Shown here piece by piece: positions 26,541 to 36,852 of a DNA stretch of 64,000 nucleotides. Within the stretch, counting starts at the first letter, position 1, and the number at the start of each line of letters is the position of its first letter. The DNA lies in NCBI RefSeq assembly GCF_003627815.1, contig NZ_CP032698.1:7750001-7814000 (forward strand). Reading direction: 5' to 3'. Position numbers and translations under genes: made by a program. Origin of the DNA: Streptomyces hundungensis. Lineage in GTDB: Bacteria; Actinomycetota; Actinomycetes; Streptomycetales; Streptomycetaceae. The notes under the pieces are model-generated. The model ran no database searches. It saw nothing but the letters and a program-made list of their open reading frames with translations, and had not been told where the DNA came from.

Positions 26541-26735
26541 ATGGGCGACAGCGCCATGGACAAGATCAAGGGCAAGGCCAAGGAAGCCGCGGGCAAGGTC
26601 ACCGGTAACGACCGGATGGCCGCCGAGGGCAAGACGGACCAGGCGAAGGGCAAGACCAAGGACGCCATGGACACCATGAAGAAGCGTGCCCAAGGAACCA
26701 GGGACTCGCTGACAGAGGAGCGCGACGACATCTGA
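26541..26735 (+). CDS. CsbD family stress protein
   Basis: A 64-residue, highly charged Lys/Ala/Gly-rich protein beginning MGDSAMDKIKGKAKEAAGKV, the CsbD signature with repeated GKxK elements. CsbD is a small general-stress protein of unknown mechanism in Gram-positives. TAGGAG precedes the ATG, and a strong terminator follows at once, so it is a single-gene unit. Confidence 0.9.
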   Translation: MGDSAMDKIKGKAKEAAGKVTGNDRMAAEGKTDQAKGKTKDAMDTMKKRAQGTRDSLTEERDDI

Positions 26736-26745
26736 GCGGCCTTCA

Positions 26746-26777
26746 GAAGCCCCCGACCGTCTCCGGCCGGGGGCTTC
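26746..26777 (+). terminator. Strong terminator after the CsbD gene
   Basis: A 14-bp stem with one mismatch (GAAGCCCCCGACCG / CGGCCGGGGGCTTC) and a 4-base loop (TCTC), 10 bases after the stop. Confidence 0.9.
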
Positions 26778-26935
26778 GCCGCGCGCCCGGCCCTCCGCCG
26801 TGCGCGCGCCCCGCCAAGCCCCGCCCGCCAAGCCCCGCCCGCCCCGCCGCGCCCCCCCGCCCCGCCGTGCCCCCGCCCGGCCGTGCGCCCGCCCCGCCGA
26901 GCCCCCCCGGCCGTGCGCGAGGGCACCGCGAGCGG
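26778..26935. repeat. C-rich low-complexity tract
   Basis: About 155 bp of almost continuous C-rich DNA with CCGCCAAGCCCCGCC duplicated near 26812 and many runs of 4 to 7 C. The complementary strand has matching G runs that could form G-quadruplexes. It shows no coding signal. Confidence 0.7.
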
Positions 26936-27123
26936 CCCGGCACGCGGTGATCGGCCCTTCGATGCAACCGATCAGGAACGGAGAAGCGCGGCCGACAGGG
27001 CGGAGCTAGCGTGATCAACACCTCGGGCTTCCGGTCCGGAACCCGGCCTCGGGAGACCACCCCGAGACCGAGGTGATGACCGGCCGGACCGGCTCGATGC
27101 GACCCACGACTTCAGGAGCGACC

Positions 27124-27480
27124 ATGACCAACGCCTCTTCCACCCAGGGAATCAAGACCGTGCTGCACCCGGTGTCCGACCTGGCCGCCGCGAAGGCGGT
27201 GTACACCGCGCTGCTCGGCGTCGCGCCCACCACCGACGAGCCGTACTACGTCGGTTACGAGGCCGAGGGCCAGCAGATCGGCCTCGTGCCGAACGGCGCC
27301 GAACAGGGGATGGCCTCGCCGGTCGCCCACTGGCACGTGCCCGACATCGAGGCGAAGCTCGCCGAGGTGATCGCGGCGGGCGCCAAGGTCAAGGAGCCGA
27401 CGCGCGACGTCGGCGGCGGCCGACTGGTGGCCACGTTCACCGACCCCGACGGCAACGTCCTCGGACTGATCCAGGGCTGA
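27124..27480 (+). CDS. VOC superfamily (glyoxalase/bleomycin-resistance) protein
   Basis: A 118-residue single VOC domain. Residues 10 to 40 give the usual start (IKTVLHPVSDLAAAKAVYTALLGV), and the end FTDPDGNVLGLIQG is the family's C-terminal strand and Glu/Gln metal position (Gln here). Such proteins bind metal and act on small reactive or oxidised metabolites, or sequester drugs. AGGAG precedes the ATG. A second copy of the last 12 bases of the gene, CTGATCCAGGGC, lies about 46 bp further on, suggesting a local duplication. Confidence 0.88.
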   Translation: MTNASSTQGIKTVLHPVSDLAAAKAVYTALLGVAPTTDEPYYVGYEAEGQQIGLVPNGAEQGMASPVAHWHVPDIEAKLAEVIAAGAKVKEPTRDVGGGRLVATFTDPDGNVLGLIQG

Positions 27481-27740
27481 TTCAGCACTGCCCCGGGGCC
27501 GATCCGGCGGGGCTGATCCAGGGCCATGGGCCGCGCGCCGGCCGGACGGGCGGCCCGCCCCGCCGGCCGCCCCCGGCGAGCGGGCGGCAACCGTTGCCGC
27601 GGCCGCCCCGACGAAGTAGAACCGTACGTACCGCGCACAGCCGACCCAACCGACGCACGACGCACAACCGCGCCGAGCCGGGCGACACCGGCGGAGGCCA
27701 CCGACGTGCCCCCGCCCTACCGATGGAGAACGCGATCAGC

Positions 27741-30125
<2,385 letters not shown>

Positions 30126-30142
30126 GGCGGGCCGCTCGCTCC

Positions 30143-30196
30143 AGTGACGTGCTTCAGAAAAGTGCTTCAGTGACGTGCTTTCTCAAGTGACGTGCT
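30143..30196. repeat. Three direct copies of AGTGACGTGCT
   Basis: AGTGACGTGCT starts at 30143, 30169 and 30186, with a partial AAGTGCTTC between the first two. It lies 18 bases past the UvrA-like stop and may be part of a regulatory or termination region. Confidence 0.7.
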
Positions 30197-30262
30197 GGGA
30201 CGCCCAGTTGGGAAAGGTCACCATGCCGGGCAGGAGCAAGCGGGCTGCCCCACCTGCCCGAG

Positions 30263-30442
30263 TCACGCCGCTCGGCTGTACGCCGCTTCCTCGTGGCGCC
30301 GCTCGATCACCAGGAACGCGTCGCTTTCGAGGTCCATGACCACCGTGGCCTGCCGACCCCGCCTCCTGAGCTGAGCCGCGAGCTCCTCGGCCGGCCACGA
30401 ACCGCGCGGGCCGCCTGCGGGAAAACGCCCAATCACCGACAT
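30263..30442 (-). CDS. Small conserved hypothetical protein (59 aa)
   Basis: A 59-residue protein that begins MSVIGRFPAGGPRGSW, continues with a charged helix and ends in an amphipathic strand-helix (ATVVMDLESDAFLVIERRHEE). The ATG at 30442 has AAGGGGAGG 9 bases upstream, an excellent Shine-Dalgarno. A longer frame upstream is unsupported. It has no recognisable domain and is oriented towards the UvrA-like gene. Confidence 0.6.
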   Translation of the reverse strand: MSVIGRFPAGGPRGSWPAEELAAQLRRRGRQATVVMDLESDAFLVIERRHEEAAYSRAA

Positions 30443-30690
30443 GGCAGCAGCCTCCCCTTGTTGAACCGTCGTCTGTACGGTGCTTCTGCCCTCGAATCCC
30501 ACCGACATGCCCGGGGCGCGTACGGAGCCCGGCCGCAACCGCCCCCGCCGAAACGCCGCGCGCCCCGCCTTGCCGGAGGAGGAGCCCGGCGCGGCTGTAC
30601 GATCTCGGCCGCACGGCCGCCCCCGGCCGACTGCTCGGCCAACCTCCTTGCTCCAGTGGGACATCGAGTAAGCACAGAAGGACGTCGCTC

Positions 30691-32061
30691 GTGATGAGAA
30701 CGAAGCTCGCGCGTTCGGCGGCCACGCTCGCGACCGCCCTGGTCCTCGTGGCCGGGAACGCGGCCGGCGCGGTGGCGGGAAACCCGGAAAGTACGGGAGA
30801 CATGGGAACGACGGGTCATGCGGTGAACGCCTTCCGCCCGTCCGGCGACGACGCCCGGAGCGACCCCGCCCCCAGCCTCCCCGAGGTGCGCGCCGCGCTG
30901 ATCCGTGTCATGGACGCGGGGGCGCCCGGCGCGTTCGCGGTGATCCGGGATCACCTCCACCCGGAGCGCAACGGGTCGCTCGCCGTCGGCGAGGCCGACC
31001 TCGACGGCACACCCATGTGGGCCGACGCTCGCTTCAGGGTCGGCAGCAACACCAAGATGTTCACCTCGGTCCTGGCGCTGCGCCTCGCCGAACAGGGCCG
31101 CCTCGACCTCGACAAGCCGCTCCGCGACTATCTGCCGTCCGGGACGATTCCGGCGAGCTGGCCGATCACCGCCCGACAGGTCCTCGAACATCGCGCCGGG
31201 GTCTATGACCACGTCAACGACCTGCTGGAACAGAGCGGCGAGGAGACCACGGCCGCGTTCGAGGCGCGGATCCGCGACACCGTCTACGACCCCCGCGCCC
31301 TGGTGTCCCTCTCGGTGAAACACGGGCTGCAATTCCCACCCGGAAGCGCCTACGCCTATACGAACACCGGCTTCGTGCTGATGGGCCTGGTTGCCGAGCA
31401 CCTCTCGGGCCGGCCCTACGCCGAGCTGTTGCGCGAGCAGATCCTGGCACCGTTGGGGCTGCGCCGGACGTCCTTCACCGTGCCCGAGAAGCGGATCGTG
31501 GGGCCGCACGCCAGCGGGTATCTGACCCACGACAACCCGCGCGAGCCGCTGCTCGACGCGACCGAGCAGACCGGGTCCTGGATCTGGAGCGCGGGAGGCA
31601 TCGTCTCCTCGGCCCGTGACCTCGACCGGTTCCTGACCGCGCTGCTCGCGGGGAGCGCCGGAGGGCTGATCTCCGACGACTCGCTGCGGCAGATGACCCG
31701 GTCCCTGCCCACGGGCGTGCCCCGGATCGCCTACGGACTCGGGCTACGGCAGATCGCCCTGTCCTGCGGCGTGGTGCTGGGGCACGGCGGGATCGTCCAG
31801 GGCTACCAGTCGCAGGCGTTCGCCACGCAGGACGGGCACCGTACGGTGGTCGTCTTCGCCAACGCCTCCAACAACGGCGCCGTCACCCAAGGTCTGATGG
31901 ACGCCCTTGAGCCCGCGTTCTGCGGGCCGGTCCAGGCGTCCGCGCCGCGTCACTCGTCCAGCGCCACCCATGCCCCATCCGTCGAGAACCAGGCGTCCAA
32001 CCGGGCGTCCAACAGGGCGTCCGTCCCTGCCGTTCCGGCCGTCGAGGACGCGCGCATGTGA
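30691..32061 (+). CDS. Secreted serine hydrolase (class C beta-lactamase/D-Ala-D-Ala carboxypeptidase family)
   Basis: About 456 residues. A Sec signal peptide covers residues 1 to 30 (ending AGAVAG). The class C/DD-peptidase motifs are present: SxxK in RVGSNTKMF (Ser119/Lys122), YxN in AYTNTGF near residue 225 and the HGG box in VVLGHGGIVQGY near residue 365. It likely trims peptidoglycan stem peptides or hydrolyses a related ester or amide outside the cell. Residues after 410 are an Ala/Ser/Asn-rich tail with the repeat QASNRASNRAS. The start is GTG 30691 with AAGGA about 8 bases upstream; ATG 30694 is also possible. The gene ends 22 bases before a convergent gene. Confidence 0.88.
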   Translation: MMRTKLARSAATLATALVLVAGNAAGAVAGNPESTGDMGTTGHAVNAFRPSGDDARSDPAPSLPEVRAALIRVMDAGAPGAFAVIRDHLHPERNGSLAVGEADLDGTPMWADARFRVGSNTKMFTSVLALRLAEQGRLDLDKPLRDYLPSGTIPASWPITARQVLEHRAGVYDHVNDLLEQSGEETTAAFEARIRDTVYDPRALVSLSVKHGLQFPPGSAYAYTNTGFVLMGLVAEHLSGRPYAELLREQILAPLGLRRTSFTVPEKRIVGPHASGYLTHDNPREPLLDATEQTGSWIWSAGGIVSSARDLDRFLTALLAGSAGGLISDDSLRQMTRSLPTGVPRIAYGLGLRQIALSCGVVLGHGGIVQGYQSQAFATQDGHRTVVVFANASNNGAVTQGLMDALEPAFCGPVQASAPRHSSSATHAPSVENQASNRASNRASVPAVPAVEDARM

Positions 32062-32063
32062 CC

Positions 32064-32081
32064 GGCCCTCCCGGGAGGGCC
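32064..32081. terminator. Perfect 18-bp palindrome between convergent genes
   Basis: GGCCCTCCC-GGGAGGGCC is perfectly self-complementary with no loop. It lies between the stop of the serine hydrolase (32061) and that of the SnoaL-like gene (32084) and probably ends both transcripts. Confidence 0.65.
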
Positions 32082-32083
32082 CC

Positions 32084-32488
32084 CTACTCGTCGTCCCAGG
32101 TCATCGCGCTCATCCGCCAGCCCGCGGGGGTGCGGATGAACTGGGTGCTCTTGCGGCCGACACCCTCGAACCGTAGGCCGTCGCGGATGCCCGACTTGGC
32201 GTACTCACTGAGCCGATGGGCGATCGAGCCGTGGACCTCGGTCCGCGCGTGGACCTCCCACTCGGAGAACTCCGTGAGCGTGCCGTCGGTGAGGATCTTC
32301 TCCCGGGGCGCGATGAAGGCGTCGAGGCCGTAGACGACGGGTTCGGTCCCTGAGTTGTTGATGATCATCCCCTGGGGGATGAACACCCCGCGGACGACGT
32401 CCAGGTCCGGTCGGGCGCCGTCCGTATTGGTGAACGCCCCGAGGAAGGCGCGCATCAGCTGATCGATCTCTGCTTCGGCATCGGTCAT
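32084..32488 (-). CDS. SnoaL-like (NTF2-fold) protein
   Basis: A 134-residue protein. The pattern MTDAEAEIDQLMRAFLGAFTN then a WRMSAMTWDDE end is typical of NTF2-fold SnoaL-like/DUF4440 proteins, in which a small alpha+beta cone holds a hydrophobic pocket. The role may be cyclase-like, isomerase-like or simple ligand binding; nothing around it points to a pathway. GGAAG precedes the ATG at 32488. The longer frame upstream, starting at 32503, is less supported. Confidence 0.75.
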   Translation of the reverse strand: MTDAEAEIDQLMRAFLGAFTNTDGARPDLDVVRGVFIPQGMIINNSGTEPVVYGLDAFIAPREKILTDGTLTEFSEWEVHARTEVHGSIAHRLSEYAKSGIRDGLRFEGVGRKSTQFIRTPAGWRMSAMTWDDE

Positions 32489-32575
32489 GGGTACGTCTTC
32501 CACGGGTGGTCGCCTCGCTCACGTCGTCCTGGAACTCGCTGTGGCCGTGCGGAGATTGTCCAGGGAGGGACGTGG

Positions 32576-33538
32576 CTAGTGCCCGGCGGGGTCGGCTCCG
32601 GCCGGAATCTCGTAGATCTTTCCGTCGACGCCGGACCGGTAGAGCTTGCCGGCCGAGAATCCGCGGTCGCCGTGTCCGTAGGTGATCTGCGTGGAGAGGT
32701 ACAGGCCCGACTGTACGGAGCACAGGGCTCCGGCTTCGGCCCGCCAGATCTGGCCGGCGGCGTGGGTGGCGATCAACGGCCGCCCCTGGCTGTCCAGGGT
32801 GAGCCCGTCGGGGAGGGCCAGGGTGTCGGGAAGGCTGGTGGAGATCCAGCGTCCGGGGTGCGCCGGGTCGTCGGCCGGGATGCGGTAGAGCGTGGGCGCG
32901 GGGGTGGTCTGGATGACGTAGACCTGGCCGCCGTCGGGGGAGACGGCGATGCCGTTCGGCATGGGGAGCTGGGCCCAGGCGGGATCGACCCGGCCGTCGG
33001 GCGTCACCCGGCCGATGTGGCGGCCGCCCACAGTGGTGGTGTAGACGGTGCCGTCGGGGGCGAGGGCCACACCGTCGATGCCGCCGAGGCCCGACGCGTA
33101 GGTGCTGACCCGGCCGGAGTCCGGGTCCACCAGGAGGAGCTTCGAGACCGGAAGGAGGTCACCGGTGAGCGAGTGACCGAGGTCGTTCCCCGTGCCCACC
33201 AGGAGCTGCCCGTCCGGCCGGACGACGATGCCGCCGTTGGCCCCGACGTTCCCGGTGAGCGCCACAGGCGTGCTGCCGGGGGCGTCGATGCGATAGACGC
33301 GGCCGGAGAAGTAGGCGGTGGCGAACATGCGGCCCCGCTGGTCGACGACGATCGACTCGGCCCAGTCGGGCACGCGCGCCACCTGGACGGGCTCGCCCAG
33401 CGCGTTCGCCTCGCACGCGGGAGCCGCGTGGGCCGTGGCCGGAGTGAGCAGCGCCGCGGCTGCGGCGAGCGCGGCTGCAAACAGGATGCTGCGGCGGGGG
33501 CCTCGTATCGCGGTGCGGGGCGTGTTCGACGGCCTCAT
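32576..33538 (-). CDS. Secreted SMP-30/gluconolactonase/NHL-like beta-propeller protein
   Basis: A 320-residue protein with a Sec signal (LFAAALAAAAALLTPATAHA) and a beta-propeller of six-bladed type. Repeated YxxG-like strands and the blocks GGIVVRPDGQLLVGTGN, GVALAPDGTVYTTTVGG and NGIAVSPDGGQVYVI are spaced as in SMP-30 (gluconolactonase). Such proteins hydrolyse sugar lactones or act as metal-dependent lactonases. I could not read the full Asn/Asp metal set, so activity is open. AAGGGA precedes the ATG. The upstream 286 bp contains the terminator of the next gene. Confidence 0.82.
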   Translation of the reverse strand: MRPSNTPRTAIRGPRRSILFAAALAAAAALLTPATAHAAPACEANALGEPVQVARVPDWAESIVVDQRGRMFATAYFSGRVYRIDAPGSTPVALTGNVGANGGIVVRPDGQLLVGTGNDLGHSLTGDLLPVSKLLLVDPDSGRVSTYASGLGGIDGVALAPDGTVYTTTVGGRHIGRVTPDGRVDPAWAQLPMPNGIAVSPDGGQVYVIQTTPAPTLYRIPADDPAHPGRWISTSLPDTLALPDGLTLDSQGRPLIATHAAGQIWRAEAGALCSVQSGLYLSTQITYGHGDRGFSAGKLYRSGVDGKIYEIPAGADPAGH

Positions 33539-33729
33539 CAATTCCCTTCCCTGCCCGGGGTGTTGGGCGCACTCATTGCCGGCACCGGAGTCTTCGATCT
33601 TCCGGCTCCGTAGATTGTGCGTCAACAGGGGGCAGGGCGCGGGGAGTTCGGCCGACTTGCCGGGGTGCTCAGGGGTGGGTGATGTCATCGAGGGGGCGCG
33701 GGAGGGTGCCCTCGCAGGACCTCATGGCT

Positions 33730-33787
33730 GCGGCCCGGGCAGCTGACCCACACGCTGAGCCTTGTCGCGTGGGTGAGCCCGGGCCGC
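33730..33787 (-). terminator. Long two-part terminator hairpin of the GlsB-like gene
   Basis: Outer arms GCGGCCCGGGC and GCCCGGGCCGC pair perfectly (11 bp). Inside, ACCCACACGC pairs with GCGTGGGT with a bulge. It lies about 40 bases beyond the stop of the minus-strand small membrane gene. Confidence 0.75.
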
Positions 33788-33824
33788 GCGGGGTCGTTCT
33801 GCTGCCCCTCGGGTGGAGGCGTCC

Positions 33825-34094
33825 TCAGTGACGGCTGCGGTTGCCGATGAGCAGGCGGTAGATGATGAGCACGATGACCGAGCCGATGATGGCGGCGATC
33901 CAGGTCGACAGGTGGAAGAAACCGTTGATGGAGTGGACGTGGAAGATGACCTTCCCGAGCCATCCGCCGAGCAGCCCGCCGACGATGCCGATGATCATGG
34001 TGATGAAGCAGCCGCCCGGGTCCTTGCCGGGCATGAGTGCCTTGGCGATGGCGCCCGCGAGCAGACCGATCAGGATCCAGGCGATGATGCCCAT
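33825..34094 (-). CDS. GlsB/YeaQ/YmgE family membrane protein
   Basis: An 89-residue protein with three hydrophobic helices: GIIAWILIGLLAGAIAKALMPG (residues 2 to 23), then a Gly-rich helix FITMIIGIVGGLLGGWLGKVI, then IAAIIGSVIVLIIYRLLI. This matches the transglycosylase-associated GlsB/YeaQ family, small stress-linked membrane proteins of unknown function. GGAC precedes the ATG. The 328-bp gap upstream holds the terminator of the alginate lyase gene. Confidence 0.88.
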   Translation of the reverse strand: MGIIAWILIGLLAGAIAKALMPGKDPGGCFITMIIGIVGGLLGGWLGKVIFHVHSINGFFHLSTWIAAIIGSVIVLIIYRLLIGNRSRH

Positions 34095-34422
34095 GGTGAG
34101 TCCGTCCCAACGTCGATGTGTCCGCCCCTTGCGGGCGCGGTGCTGATGGTGAGTGGTGCGGTGGCCGGAGCCCCTGAGTGGAAGGGTGCCCAGGCCATGA
34201 ACCCCTATGCCAGTCGCATCGTCCATTGGGGTGGCCGGGACGCGACCGGACCCCGCCGGGCCGGGCCGCCCCCGGGCAGCTTCCTGCGCCCGGGAGCGGC
34301 CCGCGGCACGGGGCCGCGGGCGATGACCTTCCCACCGAGCCACACATCCGTCGCCGCATTCACATGGGTGGACAACCCATGGGCCGTCCGCCCATGGGCC
34401 GTATGGGTGGACGGTCGTGCAC
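34095..34422. other. 328-bp intergenic region with ATGGGTGGAC repeats
   Basis: It lies between the GlsB-like start and the lyase stop. Most of it is GC-rich and featureless and probably includes the GlsB promoter. Near its right end ATGGGTGGAC occurs twice (34363, 34404) and CCCATGGGCCGT twice; part of this forms the lyase terminator. No gene is seen. Confidence 0.45.
34384..34414 (-). terminator. Terminator of the alginate lyase gene
   Basis: CCGTCCGCCCAT and ATGGGTGGACGG form a 12-bp stem with one mismatch and a 7-base loop, 8 bases beyond the lyase stop. Confidence 0.75.
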
Positions 34423-35274
34423 TCACCCGTGCGCGACGGTGAGCTTGTAGAAGGCGACGCGGGCCCCCTTCGTCATGCTGCTGGAGGACGACTGGTTGTA
34501 CGAGCCCGCCTTGAAGTACTGGCGGTAGCTGTTGAAGGAGGACGGGATCGGGTAGTGCGTGGTGCTGCCGTTGACCGTGAGGTCGATGGTGTGGCCTCCC
34601 GAAACACCGATCGTGTAGCTCCATGTCTTGCCGACCGGAACATGGCCCACCGTGTGCGACGTCTGGCCGCCCGAAGGGGAGTCCTCCGTGCCGAGGACGA
34701 TGTCTCCGTTGGCGCGGTAGTACAGCTCGAGCAGCGGCTTGGTGGACGAACCGCCCGTGCCCAGGTGGATCTGCCCGACACAGACGTTGGACGTCACCGA
34801 CACCACGCGCAGGGTCGCGTTCAGCTGGTGGGTACCGCTGAGCGACCAGTTCGCGGGGCTCCCGTCGCGGTTCATCTCGCGCAGTTCGGAGCGGGCGTAG
34901 TGGGAGTTTGGCGTGGTGACGCCCTTTTCCGGCGCCCAGAACGTCATCGCTCCGTCACGGCTGTCCGTGTAGAAGTACGCGTCCTGGAAGCCGTTGGCTC
35001 CCTGAAGCCGGGAGGAGGGGATCGTGGTCGGCGAGCCGGGGGAGCCCACCGGCTCCTGGAGCTCCCACACCGACAGGTCGAAGGTGCCTCCGGGGGCGAC
35101 CGCGGCTTTCGCGGCGGCGGGCCCTGCCGCATCGAGTCCGTTGCCGGACTCGGCGACAACGCCCGTGAAAGCAGGGGCAGTTGAGGGAGATGCGGGGGCC
35201 GGCGAGGCGAAGGCGAGACCGCCGACAGCGGCCGCAGCGGTGGCGAGCGGGATGAGCAGGGGGCGTATGCGCAT
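34423..35274 (-). CDS. Secreted alginate lyase, polysaccharide lyase family 7
   Basis: A 283-residue protein with a Sec signal (cleavage after about AFASPA). All three PL7 motifs are exact: RSELR at 128 to 132, QIH at 168 to 170 and YFKAGSYNQ at 253 to 261. They form the jelly-roll groove that beta-eliminates alginate between uronate residues. The QIH rather than QVH form usually goes with polyguluronate or mixed alginate preference. There is no carbohydrate-binding domain. GAGG precedes the ATG, and a palindromic operator lies about 90 bases upstream, so the gene is likely inducible. No other alginate-pathway gene is nearby. Confidence 0.93.
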   Translation of the reverse strand: MRIRPLLIPLATAAAAVGGLAFASPAPASPSTAPAFTGVVAESGNGLDAAGPAAAKAAVAPGGTFDLSVWELQEPVGSPGSPTTIPSSRLQGANGFQDAYFYTDSRDGAMTFWAPEKGVTTPNSHYARSELREMNRDGSPANWSLSGTHQLNATLRVVSVTSNVCVGQIHLGTGGSSTKPLLELYYRANGDIVLGTEDSPSGGQTSHTVGHVPVGKTWSYTIGVSGGHTIDLTVNGSTTHYPIPSSFNSYRQYFKAGSYNQSSSSSMTKGARVAFYKLTVAHG

Positions 35275-35363
35275 GAGGGACCTCTTCGTGGGGGGCGGGA
35301 GGAGGGGGAGAGGGGAGAGGGAGACCGGGGGAGTGGTCGGGCGCGCGGGGGCTCGTTCGCACG

Positions 35364-35383
35364 TTGTTCCGTATGTTGAACAA
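35364..35383 (-). promoter_or_regulatory. Inverted repeat upstream of the alginate lyase gene
   Basis: TTGTTC, an 8-base spacer, then GAACAA: perfect 6-base arms. It is AT-rich, sits 90 to 109 bases before the lyase start and resembles an IclR-family operator. Confidence 0.55.
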
Positions 35384-35529
35384 TGAGTCTGCTTGTGAAC
35401 GGGGAAACCGTAGGACTCCCGTATGGGCGCGTCAATAGATCTGCGGGCCGCCGTTCTTCGGGGTGCGCCGCGCGGTGATGGCCGAACTCGTCGGGCGTGC
35501 GCGGATGCCCAGGGGGTATCCGGGGTGAC

Positions 35530-36168
35530 ATGGCATCAGAACCACGGCTTCAACGCCGTACTTGGTCAGCGGTCGCGGCGCGAGTCGCCGTACTGATCGC
35601 CGGATTCGTCTGCATGGTGGCCTTCGCGGTGGTGCTGGCCAGGGCCACCCTGGTCCCCTCGCCCATGTCCGTCCGGCTGACCCACACCAACCTGCACCCG
35701 GGCGACTCGATCCGCGCCTACCTGGCCCAGCCCAACTGGCGGGACGCCGTCAAGCAGGTGGGCGGCAACGTGGTGCTCGGCATGCCGTTCGGGGTGCTGC
35801 TTCCCGTCCTGTTCCCCAGGACGCGCGGGCTGGTGCGCGTGGTGCTCATGACGGCGTTCGTGATGCTGATGGTCGAGGGGGCCCAGGGCCTCCTGGTCAC
35901 CGGGCGCGCCTTCGACATCGACGACGTCATCCTCAACTCGACGGGCGCCTTCGCCGGTTACCTGCTGCTGGGCCGCAGGCTCGGTCGCGCCCTGCACCCC
36001 CGGCGCGAGCACTGGTGGCACCGCCGCCCCGACGAACCCACCGAGGCCGGCAAGGGCAAGCCCGCAGAAACGGCGGCGAGGACGGAGGACGCCACGGACC
36101 CTCCCACCCCGTCGTCGAAACGGCGCCTGCCCGCGTTCCTTCGGACGGTGCGGAAACCCGTCCGGTAG
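35530..36168 (+). CDS. VanZ family membrane protein
   Basis: A 212-residue protein with an N-terminal helix (AVLIAGFVCMVAFAVVLA) and a VanZ core: PGDSIRAYLAQPNWRDAVKQVGGNVVLGMPFGVLLP, then ARAFDIDDVILNSTGAFAGYLLLGR, in four helices. The last 60 residues are a basic cytoplasmic tail. VanZ relatives include a teicoplanin-resistance protein; the wider family has no firm function. GGGGTGAC lies before the ATG. The upstream 255 bp carries the alginate lyase operator and may hold its own promoter. Confidence 0.85.
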   Translation: MASEPRLQRRTWSAVAARVAVLIAGFVCMVAFAVVLARATLVPSPMSVRLTHTNLHPGDSIRAYLAQPNWRDAVKQVGGNVVLGMPFGVLLPVLFPRTRGLVRVVLMTAFVMLMVEGAQGLLVTGRAFDIDDVILNSTGAFAGYLLLGRRLGRALHPRREHWWHRRPDEPTEAGKGKPAETAARTEDATDPPTPSSKRRLPAFLRTVRKPVR

Positions 36169-36241
36169 GGGCCGCGGGCTGCGGGCCGCGCGGCACCGGC
36201 CGCCACTACCGGCCACCGGCCCCGGACCCCTGCTGACCCCA

Positions 36242-36316
36242 CGAACCGTGACCCCGCGAACCGTGACCCCGCGAACCGTGACCCCGCGAACCGTGACCCC
36301 GCGAACGGTGAGCCGA
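36242..36316. repeat. 15-bp tandem array, 4 perfect copies plus a degenerate one
   Basis: CGAACCGTGACCCCG repeats at 36242, 36257, 36272 and 36287 without change; the copy at 36302 is degenerate. It lies between two convergent genes after the VanZ stop. Confidence 0.9.
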
Positions 36317-36340
36317 TAGCGACCGCGACGACGCCCGGAC

Positions 36341-36379
36341 TTCCCCAACTCCCCCCTCCACGAACGGAGTTGGGGGGAA
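36341..36379. terminator. Terminator hairpin downstream of VanZ
   Basis: TTCCCCAACTCC pairs with GGAGTTGGGG (10 bp) around a short loop. It separates the convergent VanZ and minus-strand small-protein genes. Confidence 0.75.
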
Positions 36380-36419
36380 CCGGGGGTGCCCGGGCGTCGG
36401 CTCGTGGTCCGTTACCGCG

Positions 36420-36734
36420 CTACTCCGTGATTCCGGTGATGACCGCGTCTCCCAGCGGCGCCTCGTCCTGCGAGTAGCCGGCCGTGCGCAGGGCGGCCCC
36501 CACCGTCTCGCGCGCCTGCCGTTCGGCGCTCTCGGTGTCGTCGGCCTCCACCTCTAGGCGGATGCTGAAGGCCGAGGACCCGCTGTAGAAGGTGAGCATC
36601 TCCAGGTGCTCCTCCTCGCCTAGCCGCGTCCCGCGTGGATCGGCCGGGCGCAGGGCGCGTTGGAGGGTCTCGGTGCTTGCCTCGGTGCGCTCCGCGAGGA
36701 GGGTCCCGGGGATCGTTACGACATAGGTGGTCAT
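36420..36734 (-). CDS. Conserved hypothetical protein (104 aa)
   Basis: A 104-residue alpha/beta protein. It starts MTTYVVTIPGTLLAERTEAST, followed by a helix and the strand SAFSIRLEVEADDTESAERQARET. I do not recognise a named domain. There is no strong Shine-Dalgarno, but the start is conserved-looking and a longer frame upstream is poor. It lies 118 bases below the phosphatase gene on the same strand and may be co-transcribed with it. Confidence 0.65.
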   Translation of the reverse strand: MTTYVVTIPGTLLAERTEASTETLQRALRPADPRGTRLGEEEHLEMLTFYSGSSAFSIRLEVEADDTESAERQARETVGAALRTAGYSQDEAPLGDAVITGITE

Positions 36735-36852
36735 AGAGCTACCGGGTGCCCCGTGCGCCGCCCTCGTACACCCAGCCGTGCGGCGAACGGGGGGTGTTCC
36801 GGCGCGAACAGGCCGATCGGCCACCCGGCGTACGAAGGCGCGTCCGGCGCCG

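Noticed and set aside
36242..36316. CRISPR array
   Set aside because: The units are 15-bp head-to-tail with no spacers and no cas genes.
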